A stretch of DNA of 64,000 nucleotides from Macrostomum hystrix (lineage: Eukaryota; Platyhelminthes; Macrostomidae): assembly GCA_950097015.1 (NCBI GenBank), contig CATNEN010000011.1:4306501-4370500 (forward strand). Direction: 5' to 3'. Below the pieces are notes generated by a model that was not told where the DNA came from, did not search any database, and saw only the letters and a program-made list of their open reading frames with translations. Shown one piece after another: positions 36,425 through 48,662 of this stretch. A program made the translations under genes and the position numbers. How positions within the stretch are numbered: the stretch's first letter is position 1; every line of letters begins with the position of its first letter.

Positions 36425-39400
36425 TTAAGACATTACGGTGAGTTGACTGATTCAATAAGACCTCATTGGGTGTCCTAATTAGTTAAGAGCATCCTTAAAT
36501 GACAAGCACTTAGAAACAATAACTTCGCGTGACTAAAGTACTAATTAACCAAATGATTCACCGGAACACGCCTTTTTGTTCCCTATTGAGTCACTGATTT
36601 TACAACGCATTCAAGCTTTAGAGAGAATGCCATAGAGAGAGTGATATGAGATTACACAACTGCGTGCACAGATTCTATATTACCTGTGATATAGAATATA
36701 GAATCTGTAATATAGAATATATTCTATAGGTAATATACAATCTGTGACTGCGTGAGTGTAATAGGTCAAGGTCAAGGACTATGAAAGTATTGATGTGTTA
36801 TTGCCCACAGCCGCCTTGAAAGTAATTTTGAATTTTGTTTATATTTTCGAACTACGACACTAGCGTTTCTCAATGTTCGGTGTTCGGTTTTATATTTTCG
36901 TATCACTAATTTAAGGTTTCTAAAGTTTAGTAAAACATCGAGACAAGATAAACACGGCGCAGTGCTATTTTTAAGACATGAAAAATTGCTAGCGAAAGCC
37001 TTGCGGGCCTTTGAAACGTGACAATTAATGCCCAGATTGGCAAAATTTATCTTATGCTTCGTTGAGTCCTCTGAAATTCGCCCGCAGGCTGCGGGAAAAA
37101 AAGTGGAACTTCGAGTTTGTCTCATCGGGTATGGGATATTGATAGACACTGGGAGGACAGAACAGAGGATAGGATTTAGAGGGCCACCGCCTCACTGCCT
37201 GCCTCTTTGAATTATCCCTGTCAAAGCCTTAGCCGCACCAGGTCTGAAAATGGAATTGAGAAACGCGGTAGGGGCTTGAGCTGAGTAAGCAGATCCTCAT
37301 TCGCCCTTATTAGCGACGACGGCTGAAGCGAGTTGGCTCGGCTAGACAATCTACTTAGACGGCGAAAGGGCATTGGGGGAGGTCTCTGGGCCCTTGTGTT
37401 TTGATGAAGGAAGATAACTCGGCGTAGAAACATACAGTACTGGCAACAAACTGCTCAAGAGAGAGAGGCGGGTCTGTGCGAGTGCACTAAGCCGTGTCAA
37501 ATGAGCCAAGGTGCTTGAGAAGCCTAGCTTCACCTATAGGCCAGCTGAGCAATATTTGAGCAGAGGCTCACCCAGCCATCTGCAACTTAGTGCCAGCTTC
37601 TCGCTCCCATTTTATGCCTGTTATTTTCCCAGAGGGGATTCAGCATCTTACAGTCTCCCTCTTCTTCTGCGACAAAAAAGTAGAGAAAAAGCTGGCACTT
37701 TCCAGTTTTTTTCCTGCCACTGTTCCAGTGTGCAGGCCTGAGTGGAGGAAGAAATCATATTAGGGCCTGCGGACTGCGACCTCGAGTCAAGTCGAGCACT
37801 GGAGACTGATGAAGAGAGGCGAAGAGAGACGGAAGGGTAGAGAGGGCAGATTTGGAAAGCTGAGTGGGTGCAGCTCGCCCCTACTTTATGAGGCCTGCCA
37901 ATCCTTTCACGTTAGTTTTATAACTCGCACGCGTCGAAACGGGCTGCAGCTACTGACTATTTTTGGTAGAGCCGCATTGCATAAGACGGAGTATAGGGTG
38001 CTAATGGATGCTGTCTGTCCATCTCCCTAGTGGGTTCGCGATTCTAAATAGCTCAGCTAGACTGAAGTCCGTATGGAGATGAAGGATGTGTACTTTAGTT
38101 CATTGGAGAACACTCGATTTGCATTTTTATCTAGAGAACCGGATTTTATTCAGGATCAATGTGTGCACCGAATTCTGATGAATAGTCAACTCAACTGGTT
38201 TTTTTCAGGCTTATGTAAAATGCGACGATAATCAAAGTGACTCAAAGTGAATGCACAATTTTAAGGGACGAAGCTGCGTTCTGGGTGACAAACTACAAGT
38301 ACATTCTGAATTACAAAGTATCAGTCTAAATGAAAAAGTAACAGTCTAACGATAAAGTGTCATTCTCAATAACAAATTGTCATTCTGTATCATTCTGTAT
38401 ACATACGCTGATATAGAGCATTAGTCGACACCATGTACTCAATCCTATTTTTTCAAGATCAAAATTTCCGAGCGAATCGAAAAACGTGTTTTTCGTTGCC
38501 ATGGCAACCAAACAACGCGTCATTGACAACGAAACATACCTGTCCTGAAAGGCCTAGGTGTTTGACACCTTTTAGCGAATACCGCGTCCCTTTGCTGCGC
38601 AGCGTTTTGAAATGGCGACAGTGAGAATTTGAAAAAGGTAGTTTTTACTGTGCGTAGAATTGATACTTAATCTTATCAAGGATGGGTTAATTCACCTTCG
38701 CTTCGCTCGGCTTCCCCTTGGTCCTTGCTGGCTCACCCATCCCGCAACTAGTTCACGGACTGAGATACCAAATACTAGAAGGGGACTACATTATTTTAAT
38801 CTAGAAGTGGGCACATTATTCCCGCATTATCGATCGATTAAACTGCGATGCGTCGTTTCAAAGTGGGTTTTTAAAAAAAGCTGAACTAAAAACGAAGTGT
38901 CCATTAAAAAGGAGAAAAAATATGCGCATATTTTTATATAGACAGAAAACTAGACAAACTATACCTAGCCCGGATAGGCCAAATCTACAGCTTGTGGTAC
39001 AGTCGCAGCAGTTAACAAACGCAGCTGTGTACAGATATTCAGTCCATGGACTGAGGCGAGTCGCCACACCAATCCAAAATTCTGCTAAATAAATTTCAGA
39101 GCAAATCGTTTCTATTGATCTTAGATTCAAACGTCCGACGATTATCCTACTGCGTAGAAAAATTAATCACTTCCCATTCTGAGAAGAGCTCCATAGTACT
39201 TTTATAATCCTGCACTAGTAATTTAATAAAGTAATTAGCTTGAAAAGATCATTCTGAAAAAATATATTGTTTAGCATTTCAATCAGCTATAGGAGCTATA
39301 TAGGCATTATAAAATATACACTAGATAGTGGAGCAGTGGCAAACAGATAAGACCTTATCTCATCTGCCAGAGGCGGGGCACCCTGCACTGGATGGAATAC

Positions 39401-42400
39401 CGATGTGCGCAGAGCAGACCACGGGGCTGAGCAAGGGATTTACGACTCAGTGACCCCTGACGGAATCCGAGATGCGACAGAGGCGATAGGGGACTAAGTC
39501 TGGCTCCAATTCTCCCATCCTTTCCGTCTCTCAAGTTAGTTTTTTTCTTCCTTCAACTCACCATCGAGCTCATTTTCTTCAATCTCATTTTTTCTTATTT
39601 GTATTGGCCTGACTATAAAATACGCCACAGCAGCATCAGCAGCAGCAGCAGCTGCCTTAGTTTTATTAGCTGACAGATCGAATTTATATAGAGGCTCAAG
39701 CTAAAATAAACAAAGTTGAGGGGGACTTTTGTCCATCATCATTAGGGAGTGTGAATCGAACGTCTATTTATCGATCGACAGATCAATATTGCAAAGCAGT
39801 GAGCAGTGGCTAGCATTTGACACCTCTAGAGTTTGACACCATCTGTGCTTATAAAACCAGACGCGACGAAAGAACCAAAAAGAAATCTTGCTAACCATAT
39901 TTACTGTTTCATTGTCTATAGACGTGGATTCACTTTGTTCGTAGATGCAAAGTATAGATTCACATGTTTGTTCTCCTTCGCCTCAACCAACAAAACTCCC
40001 AGTACAATCGTTACTAAAGCTCCTTCATAAATTATTCAAACCTTTGTAGCTCGTACTTTATAATTTATAGTCTACTTAATTATGGATACAATAGCTATTG
40101 GTGCTGTTAAGTTGATCATCCTCTACCAGTTCTCTTCTGACATCGTTAATTAGACCTGTATACAACTGCAACTTTAGCATCACAGGCAGTAACTGTCCAG
40201 TGTGTTTTTTCTACCGAAGACCCAATAATAATTGTAGCATTGCGCGTGTTAGATATAATACAAGCTCACAATGTCAACCTTGTCTGCATACAAACTTTTT
40301 GCAAAGCCACTGATAGCTCAAACAAGGATTATCCTAGACTTCGAAGGCCTACGAGCAATAATCGTGAATAGAAAAAACGATCGACTTTGAAAAAATAAAA
40401 GTCATAGAACAAACAAAATCTCATGTGGTGAAATATTAATTAGTTCTGAAATTGTTTAAAGGTGCTTATTGAAATAGCACAAAAAGCAGTAGTCAGGTTG
40501 GAACGAGTATAGTAAGTCAGACACTGTCTTTAAGAAGTATTTGACAAAGTCATCATTTGCTTCTCCTGAAAATCTGAGAGCTATTAAGTTGAACCAGTTA
40601 GTTAAAAGGAGATTAAAACTAGAATTATTGAACAGCAAGAAGCCTGCAGGGGCACTTCAAGTTGACCACTTGAAATATGCATTCTCTTCTAAAATCAGCA
40701 GTACGTGGGCCGCCAACGGTCTCTAGACAGCTTTAGTGTTGCAGGAAACTGCTCAGAGTCCATTGAGCAGCCGCACTTACAGCGATCTGACAGCAGCTGA
40801 CAAAGTGCTCCACCTTCCACACCACCCTGACCTCCGAGCTACAATTGGTACTCTAGTCAGAATTCCAGACTGCCGGCCCGGCATTGTAATGCGGATTCCG
40901 GCCCAGAACCAAGGATTAGGGCTTCTATGAATATCTGCTGAGTTCTACTATATTGGCTGTAAGTAAGGTGAAATCAGTCAGTAAGGTGTCGGACTCTGGA
41001 TCAGATGGTCCTGGGTTCGACTCCCGACCTAGTCTAGAACTATTCGTGCAGCCTTTGGCAAGCTGCTTTGCCCTGATGTGCACACAGTCTACTCAGCTGC
41101 AAATGAGTACCGACATTTCGTCGGGTAATAATAATTCCGGCTGGCGTGGAATAAAGCAGTTCTGTGCGGCAATTCTGTGGGGTTTGGATGCTGCCGATAT
41201 GTTTGGAAAAATAAATTCCATTGCTGACACGCGGCTGTCAACCGGTGTCCGAGAGAGCCGGGGAGTACAATAGGTGTGCAGTCCCCACCTGCTAGTGTGC
41301 CTGACACACAACACCTGCACTGGCCCTTGAGTCTAGTGTCAATTATTATTATTATTATATACTAGCTGCGAAGGATGGCTTTGAGTGTTAAGAAAACAAG
41401 CTTCTTTTGTTGGCTATGTTTTATGTTTTCCTCTTTGATCGAATCATATTTTTATAATTTAATGTTAAACGAGAAGCTTGGAACAAGTGTCCTAAAGCTC
41501 GGTGGAACAGAGCTCTGTACTCGTTGTGTCCAGAATTCTGCCCATGTTACAGAAAATCTGGTTCAGGCTAAGGCTTAGACATGCTGTGGACTGGCCCTAA
41601 GGCACAAGACAGGACAAGAATTAATGCTTCCTGTAATCCTGATCAAACAGAAGGATTAGCATACTGTATTGTTTATTCATCTGCTTCTCATTTGTAAGGC
41701 CTCTTTGTAGCCGCCTTAGTTACCAACTCTTTTGTTGCGAATCGATCCAACGAAACAATCTAGTACTAGAAGCCCTCATTAAGCATTGTGTCCAAATAGG
41801 AAAAAAGTATATATATTTTCAAATGAATGCTGCGCGGATAGGAAAGGCTTACTGCAGGTCGATGGTAAACTGGAATATTGCAAAGTCAAATATGACAAAT
41901 TTGATAATATAAAAAACACCATCAGACTGTTATTTAATTTAAGCAACCATAAGCTCCGTCCAATTTCTTCGTGCGATTGCGGCACTAAAAAACTCTCTCG
42001 AGAGACGGCATGTTTTTGCACCCTAAAGTATTGAAACATGCGAACTTAACAGGAAATTAGCATAAGAAAATTCAAGCTATATCTGCTGAAAAAAATCTAT
42101 TTCAAGGCCACGATATATGAGTAAGAAATAGCCTAAGGAAAAACTAACTACAGAAATAATTGTCTCCTCCAATTTCAGCGTTAGCAGCCGCCGCCACAGA
42201 GCGGCACCAGGACTTCTGGCCGCAGCTGGACTTTCTCTACGACGACTGCGGCCCCTCAGTGGAGCCGGCTGTTGCCGCTGCTGCCACCGCGACAAACGCA
42301 GCAGTCCCGCCGCCTCTGCCGGCGCACAGACGAATGATATCCACAGCAGCGGCGTCCTCCCAACAGGGCCAGCCGCAGCTGCAGCGCTCGTCGTCGGCGA

Positions 42401-45400
42401 AGCTGCGCGTCAAGGACTGGGAACTGGCTCGGCTGTCGGCTCGGCTCAGTCAGCTCGATTTCAGAGCTTGCTCATCGGAGCGAAGCAGTGCCGCGGCTGC
42501 TGCGACTGCTGCCGGAAGCAGCGCCAGCGGCGGCATCGTCGGCTTTGACGGCCTGATTCGACTGCACCTGATCGCCGGCGCGGGTCTCCAATCGTCGCAG
42601 TCGCTGCTGCGCGATCTTTACTGCCAGGTCGAGCTGGACGCAGCGAGAGTTGGTCGTTCGATGATTCGCACCGGCACGGACTGCTTCGAATGGGACGAGC
42701 AGTTTGACCTGCTCTGCACTGGAGCGCTAAGCCTTGGACTGCTGCTGTACCAGTGGGACCCGCGATCTCAGCACAGGCTGTGTTTCTATGGCAACCTGAG
42801 CTTGGCCGGCCTGCTGGCCGCATGCCGGCAACGCGGCTCTCGCACTGATCGCCTGGCATTGGCGATGGAGCCGCGGGGGCAGCTCTACCTGCAGGCCTCA
42901 TTTCTCACCCTACCGGAGGCGATGGCGCGCAATCCGGTTTCCATCTCCGGAGCCGGTTGTGGTGGTGGCGCTGTTTTCGGCGTCGCCTTGGAAACCTTAG
43001 CCAGGCGCGAGCGATGCCACGTACCAATCCTGGTGCGTCGATGCATCGCCGAGATCGATAGGCGGGGCCTGGACTGTCCGGGCATCTACCGGGTGTGCGC
43101 GTCTGCGTCAGTCAAGGCTCCCCTGCGGCTGGCTTTCGAGAGAAATCCGCGCGAGGCGGACCTTTCACAAGAGATAGTGCCTGACATTCACGCCATCACT
43201 GGTGAGACTTTGGGGAAAGTAGAACTACGCTCGTACTACTGGGGGAATGAATTCTCCCCTGACAATTTTTTGCTGCACCCGAACGGAGCAAAGCAAGCAC
43301 AAGAAACTCAAGAGCTTGGGTCAACTTTTCATTGCGCATCTCTTAAAACAATAATAAAGTCGCCAGCTCTTCAGACCGTCGAGATATTCAATGGTTATGA
43401 CCGAAGGTCCGCTTTTTCCAATAAGCGATGGTGTATTTCATACACCCCTATACACAAATTAGCACTGCGCCCCAGTGCGAACTTGCCAGGCCTTCAAAAT
43501 TTATCAGCATGTCACCTGAATGTGCCTGCATCATCTCCGTCTTCGGTGGTCACCTACATTTTGTTCTAGACGGACTGCTGGACCTTTAAGGGCTACAACA
43601 ATCGACACCCTGACGCGAATTTCTCCAATGTCACAAATCAAGCTACTTAACCACAGGACACCATCGCCTAGTCTGCCGACCAATCAGTCATCACCCAACG
43701 CTGACAGCATTTATGCGCTATCAAAAACATTGTCAGGGGCAGGAAATGTCCTACTTGTTGTCCTAAATGGCTTGGTAGTCCTACTATTAAAGAAGAAGTT
43801 TTAGACGGCAAAATGTGTGGCATATATGATTTTTTTATCTATACTTTTTCATAGCTATAATTATTCTAAAAATAATTTTCAAGTCCGAATCTTAAACAAC
43901 AGGGCAAACAGAACGAGTAAAAAATAAACTTAAATCGCATTCAGGTGTTCTGAAGGACTTCCTGTGCGAGCTGCCGGAACCTGTTTGCACGAATGCGCTT
44001 TACCGGATGCTACTGGACGCTGCTCACGTGCGGATGCCGGGCGATCCGCAGGGCAGTGTGCGACTCATGCTCAGCATTCTCGATTGCTTGCCTGCGCCAA
44101 ATCAGGTAATTATATAACTGATTAGGTAAACGACAATTTTAATTATTTGTGTAGTCTAAGAGCTAAATCGTATAAGCCACTTACTCTCTATGGATTTAGT
44201 TAACAAGCAGAACCCAATTGAATTAGCAGAGTGAAATAAAAGGTTCACGTGAATACTGAGCCTAATCTTCTCGATTAAGAAGCCACAAAAATGTTTAGAA
44301 GTTTGTTTTTAGTAGGATTTCAATCTTGCAGAGGAAGTAATTAGTTAAGTTGGAACGAGTTCGACTGGAAGATGTAGGTCTTTGGCAGGCTGAGTTGCTT
44401 TGAAAAAGAACGCCGCAAACCCAATGTAGGTTTTTTTCAGAGCAGGAAATCCGGTCCAGAAGAGCATGCGCAGTCTTGGCGCCTGAGGCTCAGACAGCTG
44501 GGCCTCTAGCTGTAATTATTGTATTTGCAACCGCAGCTCTGGTTAAGTCACAGTGCCAGTAACAGGCCAACTTATCAGAGCCGATTCTCCCGACTTCACG
44601 TCGCGGCTAAAGAGTGCGCTTAGGAGGAAAATCCGATCAATTTGTCCTAAATCTGTTCCAGCTCATCTGGGATCCTATCAATTAACTTCCCTTTTTTAGT
44701 AGGCTGCCCGGACTGAGAAAGGCACTTAATACCCGCCTTCTTTTCTGCCTTTGACGGGAGCTCAATGATGCGTGTGTCAGTCACCGCTACAAAACGCACA
44801 GCCTTCTCTCTTAGAAGCCGCATATATGGCTACACGGATGATAATAAGATGAAAGCAGACAGCAATGCCAGCCGGTTGTGACTCAAGCTCAACGCAAAGT
44901 TTATCTATCGGAGGCGGGGCTAAACAGAACGGCCGGGCGACAAATTTGATGAGGTACCGGGGCTATGACCAGCTGAGGTTGGAAAATGAAGTAAAGAAAG
45001 AAAGAAGCTGCACTTCTCGCTAAAGAGAGAGCTGGAGAGAGAAAAAGGGGGAAATTCTCAATCACGCGAGCAAGCCCCCGGTTGTCTCATCCCGCGGTGT
45101 TCCGGTGGCCCTGCAGAGAGCCTTTACCCCCTCCCACTACCCCACGGACTGCTCTAGTGGGAGGTGCAGCATCAAATCGATGCAGCTCTCACATCGGGCG
45201 GGTGGGCCTGAGCTACCACTGCGCGCGTGGGTACACAGGCAGGCAGTCCTCAGCGGAGAAGCCACGAACAATCGATGAGATTCGTACCAGCTGAGGCGGA
45301 TGGGAGTAGGGCAAGCGGTTGGAGGAGTATTAAAGGCAGCTGAGAAGGATGGGGAAGGGGATCTCGTTAATCTTAGCGGTGGCCGCAGCACCTGAGGATG

Positions 45401-46906
45401 AGCTGCTTGGGTGAGTAAAAGCCGGAGCAGCTTTGGGAGTCGGACTGCTGAAGTCCGATGGGATCCTATTTGTGACGAGCCTTCAAAAATATACTTAGAC
45501 CAGTGCGAGTCGTGTTGGGGTAAAGGCAGAAAGACAAAAACACATGGATTAAATCTTGAGTAGATATCTTCGCACTGGTCAGTTCTTTTACCCCCAATAT
45601 ATCACTTGGATTTTGTTCGATTTGAAATCGAACAAAATCAACGGCAAATACTGAAGGCTAAAGTGTAGTATCGACAGCCGCTGCCTGTTGAACAAACGAA
45701 TCGCTCTAACGGACAGGGAAAGTTTGGGCCTTGAGCCTGTATCGAGTCCCAGATGGCTCAGAATGATTGATGAATCTTGGGTGGGCTTCTAGATAGAAAT
45801 TCTCGACACGAAGAGCTTTTCACATGCGCAGTGCTTCCGTATGCACAGAACAGAAGTTACTGTTTTGAGCAGATTTACTCAAAGAGGGATTCGACGAGAC
45901 TTGAAAGCTAGAAAAAAGCAATTCTGCCCATTCCGCTGATATTGAGCACACAGGCACACAGATACCGTACGTAGACACACGCTCACACAGGTTTGTACAT
46001 CTGCCCTGACTTACTGATCATCAGGAAGTGTAAACTTTCACTGCGCCTTGGAGAATGGCCCGACAAAAGGGCTTAAATTGCATGACAAGCCCTCAAGCCT
46101 TTGCGGCTGCGCCCCAAATGAATGTTGCCTCGCCGTGGAATCGAGCTTAGAGAAATTTGTGCGAGAGGCAAACGCCTTAACCGCGCTCCAATCCTCAACA
46201 CCTCGCGGAACATTTTACAAAGAAGTTTATCTATCAGAAACTTAGCTTGTGCCAATCCAAAGACTTCGAGAAGCATGCAAGCCAGGCACCCAAATTTTCT
46301 TGTAACCCGCAGGCTACTCTCCTGGACCTACTTGATCACTTGAAACGCGTTGCGCAGCATTCCGAAGCGAACAAGATGACACCAGCCGAACTGGCGGCTT
46401 GCCTGGCTGCGCCCTGCCTGCACCCCTCGGCTGAGGCCTCGGCCAGGCTAGAGCCGGGACTGCTGCAGGCGAACCGCATGGCACTGGTGCTGCAGCGAGT
46501 CATACAGATTTGGACCGACTCGGACGCGGCAGCTCAAGCTGCAACCGCAGCAGCGACCTCGACAGCAGCAGCAGCAGCATCCTCGGCATCAACGTCAGCT
46601 GCCATTGGGGAGCTACAGTTGCAACAGCAGCAGACCAGGCACAGCAGGCCTGTCTCGGCACCGACGGCGAACGCAGGTCAGCATCGCCGTCACTGCAACA
46701 GTCAGCAGCGAAGCAGTTCGGCAAATCGCGCAGCCGCTGGTAGCGGCGGAACTCTACCGCTACGCGGCAGGCGAGGCGGCAGCGGCGGCGACTACGCCAG
46801 AGCCGGTGCACTGGCACGCCGAATCAGTTACCATGGTGACGATGACAGATTAGACACTTTTGAAGGCGGCGAACGAACCAATTTTAGCTTGTATCGCCGG
46901 TACTGA
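35147..46906 (+). CDS. syd-1: SYD-1-like synaptic RhoGAP: PDZ, C2 and RhoGAP domains, 4 exons
   Basis: Exons 35147-36437, 42179-43201, 43945-44105 and 46313-46906 join in phase (GT-AG) to about 1022 aa. A PDZ domain spans about residues 41-131 (carboxylate-loop region ALGFYI). A long Q-, H- and acidic-rich linker follows, then a C2 domain (about 551-672) and a RhoGAP domain (about 696-890). The RhoGAP holds GLDCPGIYRV with the arginine finger, and DFLCELPEPVCT, MLSILDCLP and HSEANKMTP further on. PDZ plus C2 plus RhoGAP in this order is the invertebrate SYD-1 architecture; vertebrate SYDE proteins lack the PDZ. SYD-1 organises presynaptic active zones downstream of adhesion receptors. The start is the first ATG of the frame, and a second at 35165 is possible; upstream exons cannot be excluded. 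The C-terminal 130 residues are low-complexity Ala/Ser/Gln. Confidence 0.9.
36389..36424 (+). repeat. CAG run coding for 12 glutamines in SYD-1
   Basis: Ten uninterrupted CAG codons, one CAA and one CAG, just before the end of exon 1. Other shorter CAG/CAA clusters occur throughout the exon (35232, 35787, 36158-36250). The pure CAG core would be expected to vary in length between individuals. Confidence 0.9.
36665..36750. repeat. A+T-rich inverted repeat
   Basis: ATTACCTGTGATATAGAATATAG on one side and CTATAGGTAATAT on the other, with several internal TATAGAATAT repeats, would let this stretch fold into an imperfect hairpin. Confidence 0.6.
38495..38508. promoter_or_regulatory. Perfect X-box palindrome (RFX-type site)
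   Basis: GTTGCCATGGCAAC is a perfect 14-bp palindrome and matches the consensus bound by RFX transcription factors, which drive ciliary genes in animals. It lies inside SYD-1 intron 1. Whether it is used is unknown; a 14-bp perfect match is unlikely but possible by chance. Confidence 0.4.
38985..39140 (-). repeat. SINE family B copy
   Basis: Shares CAGTCCATGGACTG and GTCGCCACACCAATCCAAAAT with the other family B copies. A decayed B-box-like CGTTTGAATCT follows at the expected distance on the minus strand. Confidence 0.55.
40960..41365 (+). repeat. tRNA-derived SINE with ATT tail (possible third family)
   Basis: The head reads CAGTAAGGTGTCGGACTCTGG, with B box GGGTTCGACTCCC near 41013-41025, arranged as in a tRNA. 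A body of about 300 bp follows (ATGAGTACCGACATTTCG corresponds to the AATGGGTACCAGCA word of family B) and an ATT microsatellite ends it (41342-41358). The body otherwise differs from family B. Confidence 0.65.
45609..45639. repeat. Perfect 31-bp hairpin palindrome
   Basis: GATTTTGTTCGATTT, one G, then its exact reverse complement. The single-base centre makes it able to extrude or, if transcribed, to fold fully. It lies in SYD-1 intron 3. Confidence 0.85.
45905..46195 (-). repeat. tRNA-derived SINE, family A
   Basis: Body words (CATTCCGCTGATATTGAGCA, CACGCTCACACAGG, GGCTGCGCCCCAAATGAATG) and the tRNA-like head (minus strand GCGCGGTTAAGGCGTTTGCC; B-box-like AGCTCGATTCC) match the other family A copies. 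The tail is missing on the left side. Confidence 0.75.
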
Positions 46907-47012
46907 CCAGTGTGTACAGAATCCATCTGTTTCCGATGTCCAAAGTCCCCACCAACAGAATCCCCGCATATTTATTTAGTTACGACTCATACTGTGCTGG
47001 GCAAGTGCGTGA

Positions 47013-47170
47013 ACAGTGGTCGTGGCGGGTCTCCTTCAAAAGCTTCTTAATGAAAAAATAGCGCAAAAATGGGGGAATATTTTTCATATTTTCGCGCCAT
47101 GGTCACAGAATTCGCGTATTCGCGCCATTTTCGCGCAGGCGCGAATTCGCGCCACCGCCACGACCACTGT
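47013..47170. mobile_element. MITE-like element with 15-bp terminal inverted repeats
   Basis: The ends ACAGTGGTCGTGGCG and CGCCACGACCACTGT are exact reverse complements 158 bp apart. Inside are several CG-rich repeats of TTCGCGCCA and their complements, which extend the inverted symmetry. No clear target-site duplication is visible. It sits just after the SYD-1 stop, within the likely 3' UTR. Confidence 0.6.
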
Positions 47171-47344
47171 CAGCGTGAAATCATTTCTATCAAAATGATT
47201 AGCCCTCACCTTGGGATCTTAACAGTAAAAAGACCACCGGGTCTATAAAAGTACTTACTGCCCACTTCGCGATGGCTCAAAAACAGAATGACTCATTTGA
47301 ACAACGACCCAGGTGACAAGGACACTAAATTGCTCTGTTTAAAC

Positions 47345-47670
47345 TCTGGCGAGTCCATATTGGTAAATAAAGTTACTATTTCATCAATCCAAAATAATTC
47401 GCAATGATAGCCAACATGATTACATAAAGAAATGTAGTAAGCCGAAAATTATTGCCTCTATGGTGGTTTTTGCCACAAGACACCCCCGACAAATATCGTT
47501 GATAATCTTGACGATGCCGGTGTTTGGTGATTACGGAAGTTCTTTTATCGAATAGAGCGGAAAATTTAAACTCGTTTTAAGCGATTGGTTGAATATTTTA
47601 AGAGATACATAAAAAAATAAATAATTTGGGCATTTGAAATACCCACCTGTGGTCTTTCTTCTGTTAATGA
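47345..47670 (+). repeat. Dispersed repeat, third copy of the family at 3280-3720
   Basis: Shares GGCGAGTCCATATT, GCCAACATG, GTGGTTTTTGCCAC and a CCxCxTGTGGTCTTT end with the pair in RPGRIP1L intron 6, in a consistent order. No coding capacity. Confidence 0.5.
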
Positions 47671-48329
47671 GAGCACAAATATATTTCTGAGTATCATTTT
47701 GCCACATGCCCAATGCAGAAATATTCCCGTTTTAGTCGCACACAGTCTGGTCGGTCGTTATTTCCATCATCCATGCACGTCTGTTTCGCTGAGACAGCTC
47801 ACATTTTTCTTGGCAGTTTAAGGCTTTGTATGAGCTCATCTTGAATTGACTTATCTAATTCAATCAGCAGACCATGCACTTACCCTGATATAGCATAGAA
47901 TAGATTCCTCATGTAATTTCTAGCGCCTGCGCCTAACACAAGAATGTGAACATTTATTTTCATTACTATTTTTATGTGTCGCGGACAAGAAAGTATTACA
48001 AATTTGATTTGTCTCACTAGTTGTCATTCTTTATGCATAATTTTTTGTACTCGTATGAGTATACTAACGATTGAATCAGTTTGCTTGTTCAGAAGACAAA
48101 TTACAAACACAACCTTCCTACATTGGCCAGCTGGTATACAAGTATTGTTGGCAGCTCAGACTGTTGGATTTCAAATTATTTATGAGACATGCTTATCTGT
48201 GACTAAAAGTCGATGGACTTCAGTCAAAGGAAACATTTTTCGAGCTGCCTTGAATAAAAAATTAATTTCCCATAGCTCTAGTTCATCCAGTGTACCAACA
48301 TTGATACCAGCGTAAGTGGGAGGAACTGG

Positions 48330-48430
48330 GGCGGGTGTGAAGACCCGATCATGCAGTCCATGGACTGAACAGCTGTACGCAGACTTTAGATTCTCAGTAC
48401 AATAGCTGCGGCTGGCTGTACCATTCGACA
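48330..48430 (+). repeat. SINE family B fragment
   Basis: Contains GCAGTCCATGGACTGAACAGCTG and AATAGCTGCGGCTGGCTGT, matching the 3' part of family B. Confidence 0.5.
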
Positions 48431-48656
48431 CCATACTTCAAGAAACAAACAACAAGAGGTAAAAAATGATGGACAGGAAAAAATACAAATAACAATTTTA
48501 TTTTTTCTTTTTTGTCGACTAAACTACGTCTAGCAGTAACATATAGTAAATAAACAAGTCAAACAACTACAATACAAAGGGAATCTATAATTTTGAACAC
48601 GTGATTCAATGTAGAAAATGCAGGTTAATTCAATTTAAACAGTCTATTTGTTATGC

Positions 48657-48662
48657 TTTATT
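48657..48662 (-). terminator. Candidate poly(A) signal for OXA1L
   Basis: AATAAA on the minus strand about 115 nt beyond the OXA1L stop codon, a usual distance for a short 3' UTR. Confidence 0.35.

Larger units (their letters stand above)
36438..42178. other. Intron 1 of the SYD-1-like gene
   Basis: A 5.7-kb intron between the PDZ/linker exon and the C2/RhoGAP exon. It holds an A+T palindromic block (36665-36750), an X-box-like palindrome (38495-38508) and SINE copies (38985-39140, 40960-41365). The rest shows no exon or family I recognise. Confidence 0.6.
44106..46312. other. Intron 3 of the SYD-1-like gene
   Basis: A 2.2-kb intron splitting the RhoGAP domain after LDCLPAPNQ. It contains a perfect 31-bp palindrome (45609-45639) and a family A SINE (45905-46195) ending close to the acceptor. 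No other feature is recognised. Confidence 0.6.

Noticed and set aside
35766..36455. Minus-strand 229-codon Ala-rich frame opposite SYD-1 exon 1
   Set aside because: It is the antisense shadow of CAG-rich plus-strand coding sequence (poly-Gln read as poly-Ala/Leu).
40975..41030. Possible tRNA genes here and at 49432-49487 and 19735-19808
   Set aside because: A and B boxes are present, but acceptor stems do not pair and SINE bodies with ATT tails follow, so they are tRNA-derived SINE heads.
41779..42039. Overlapping plus and minus frames of about 80 codons
   Set aside because: Open on both strands by chance in A+T-rich intron DNA; no known motif, and they lie in SYD-1 intron 1.
42461..42901. 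Minus-strand 146-codon frame
   Set aside because: Shadow of the SYD-1 C2-domain exon; the plus strand carries the recognisable C2 and RhoGAP sequence.
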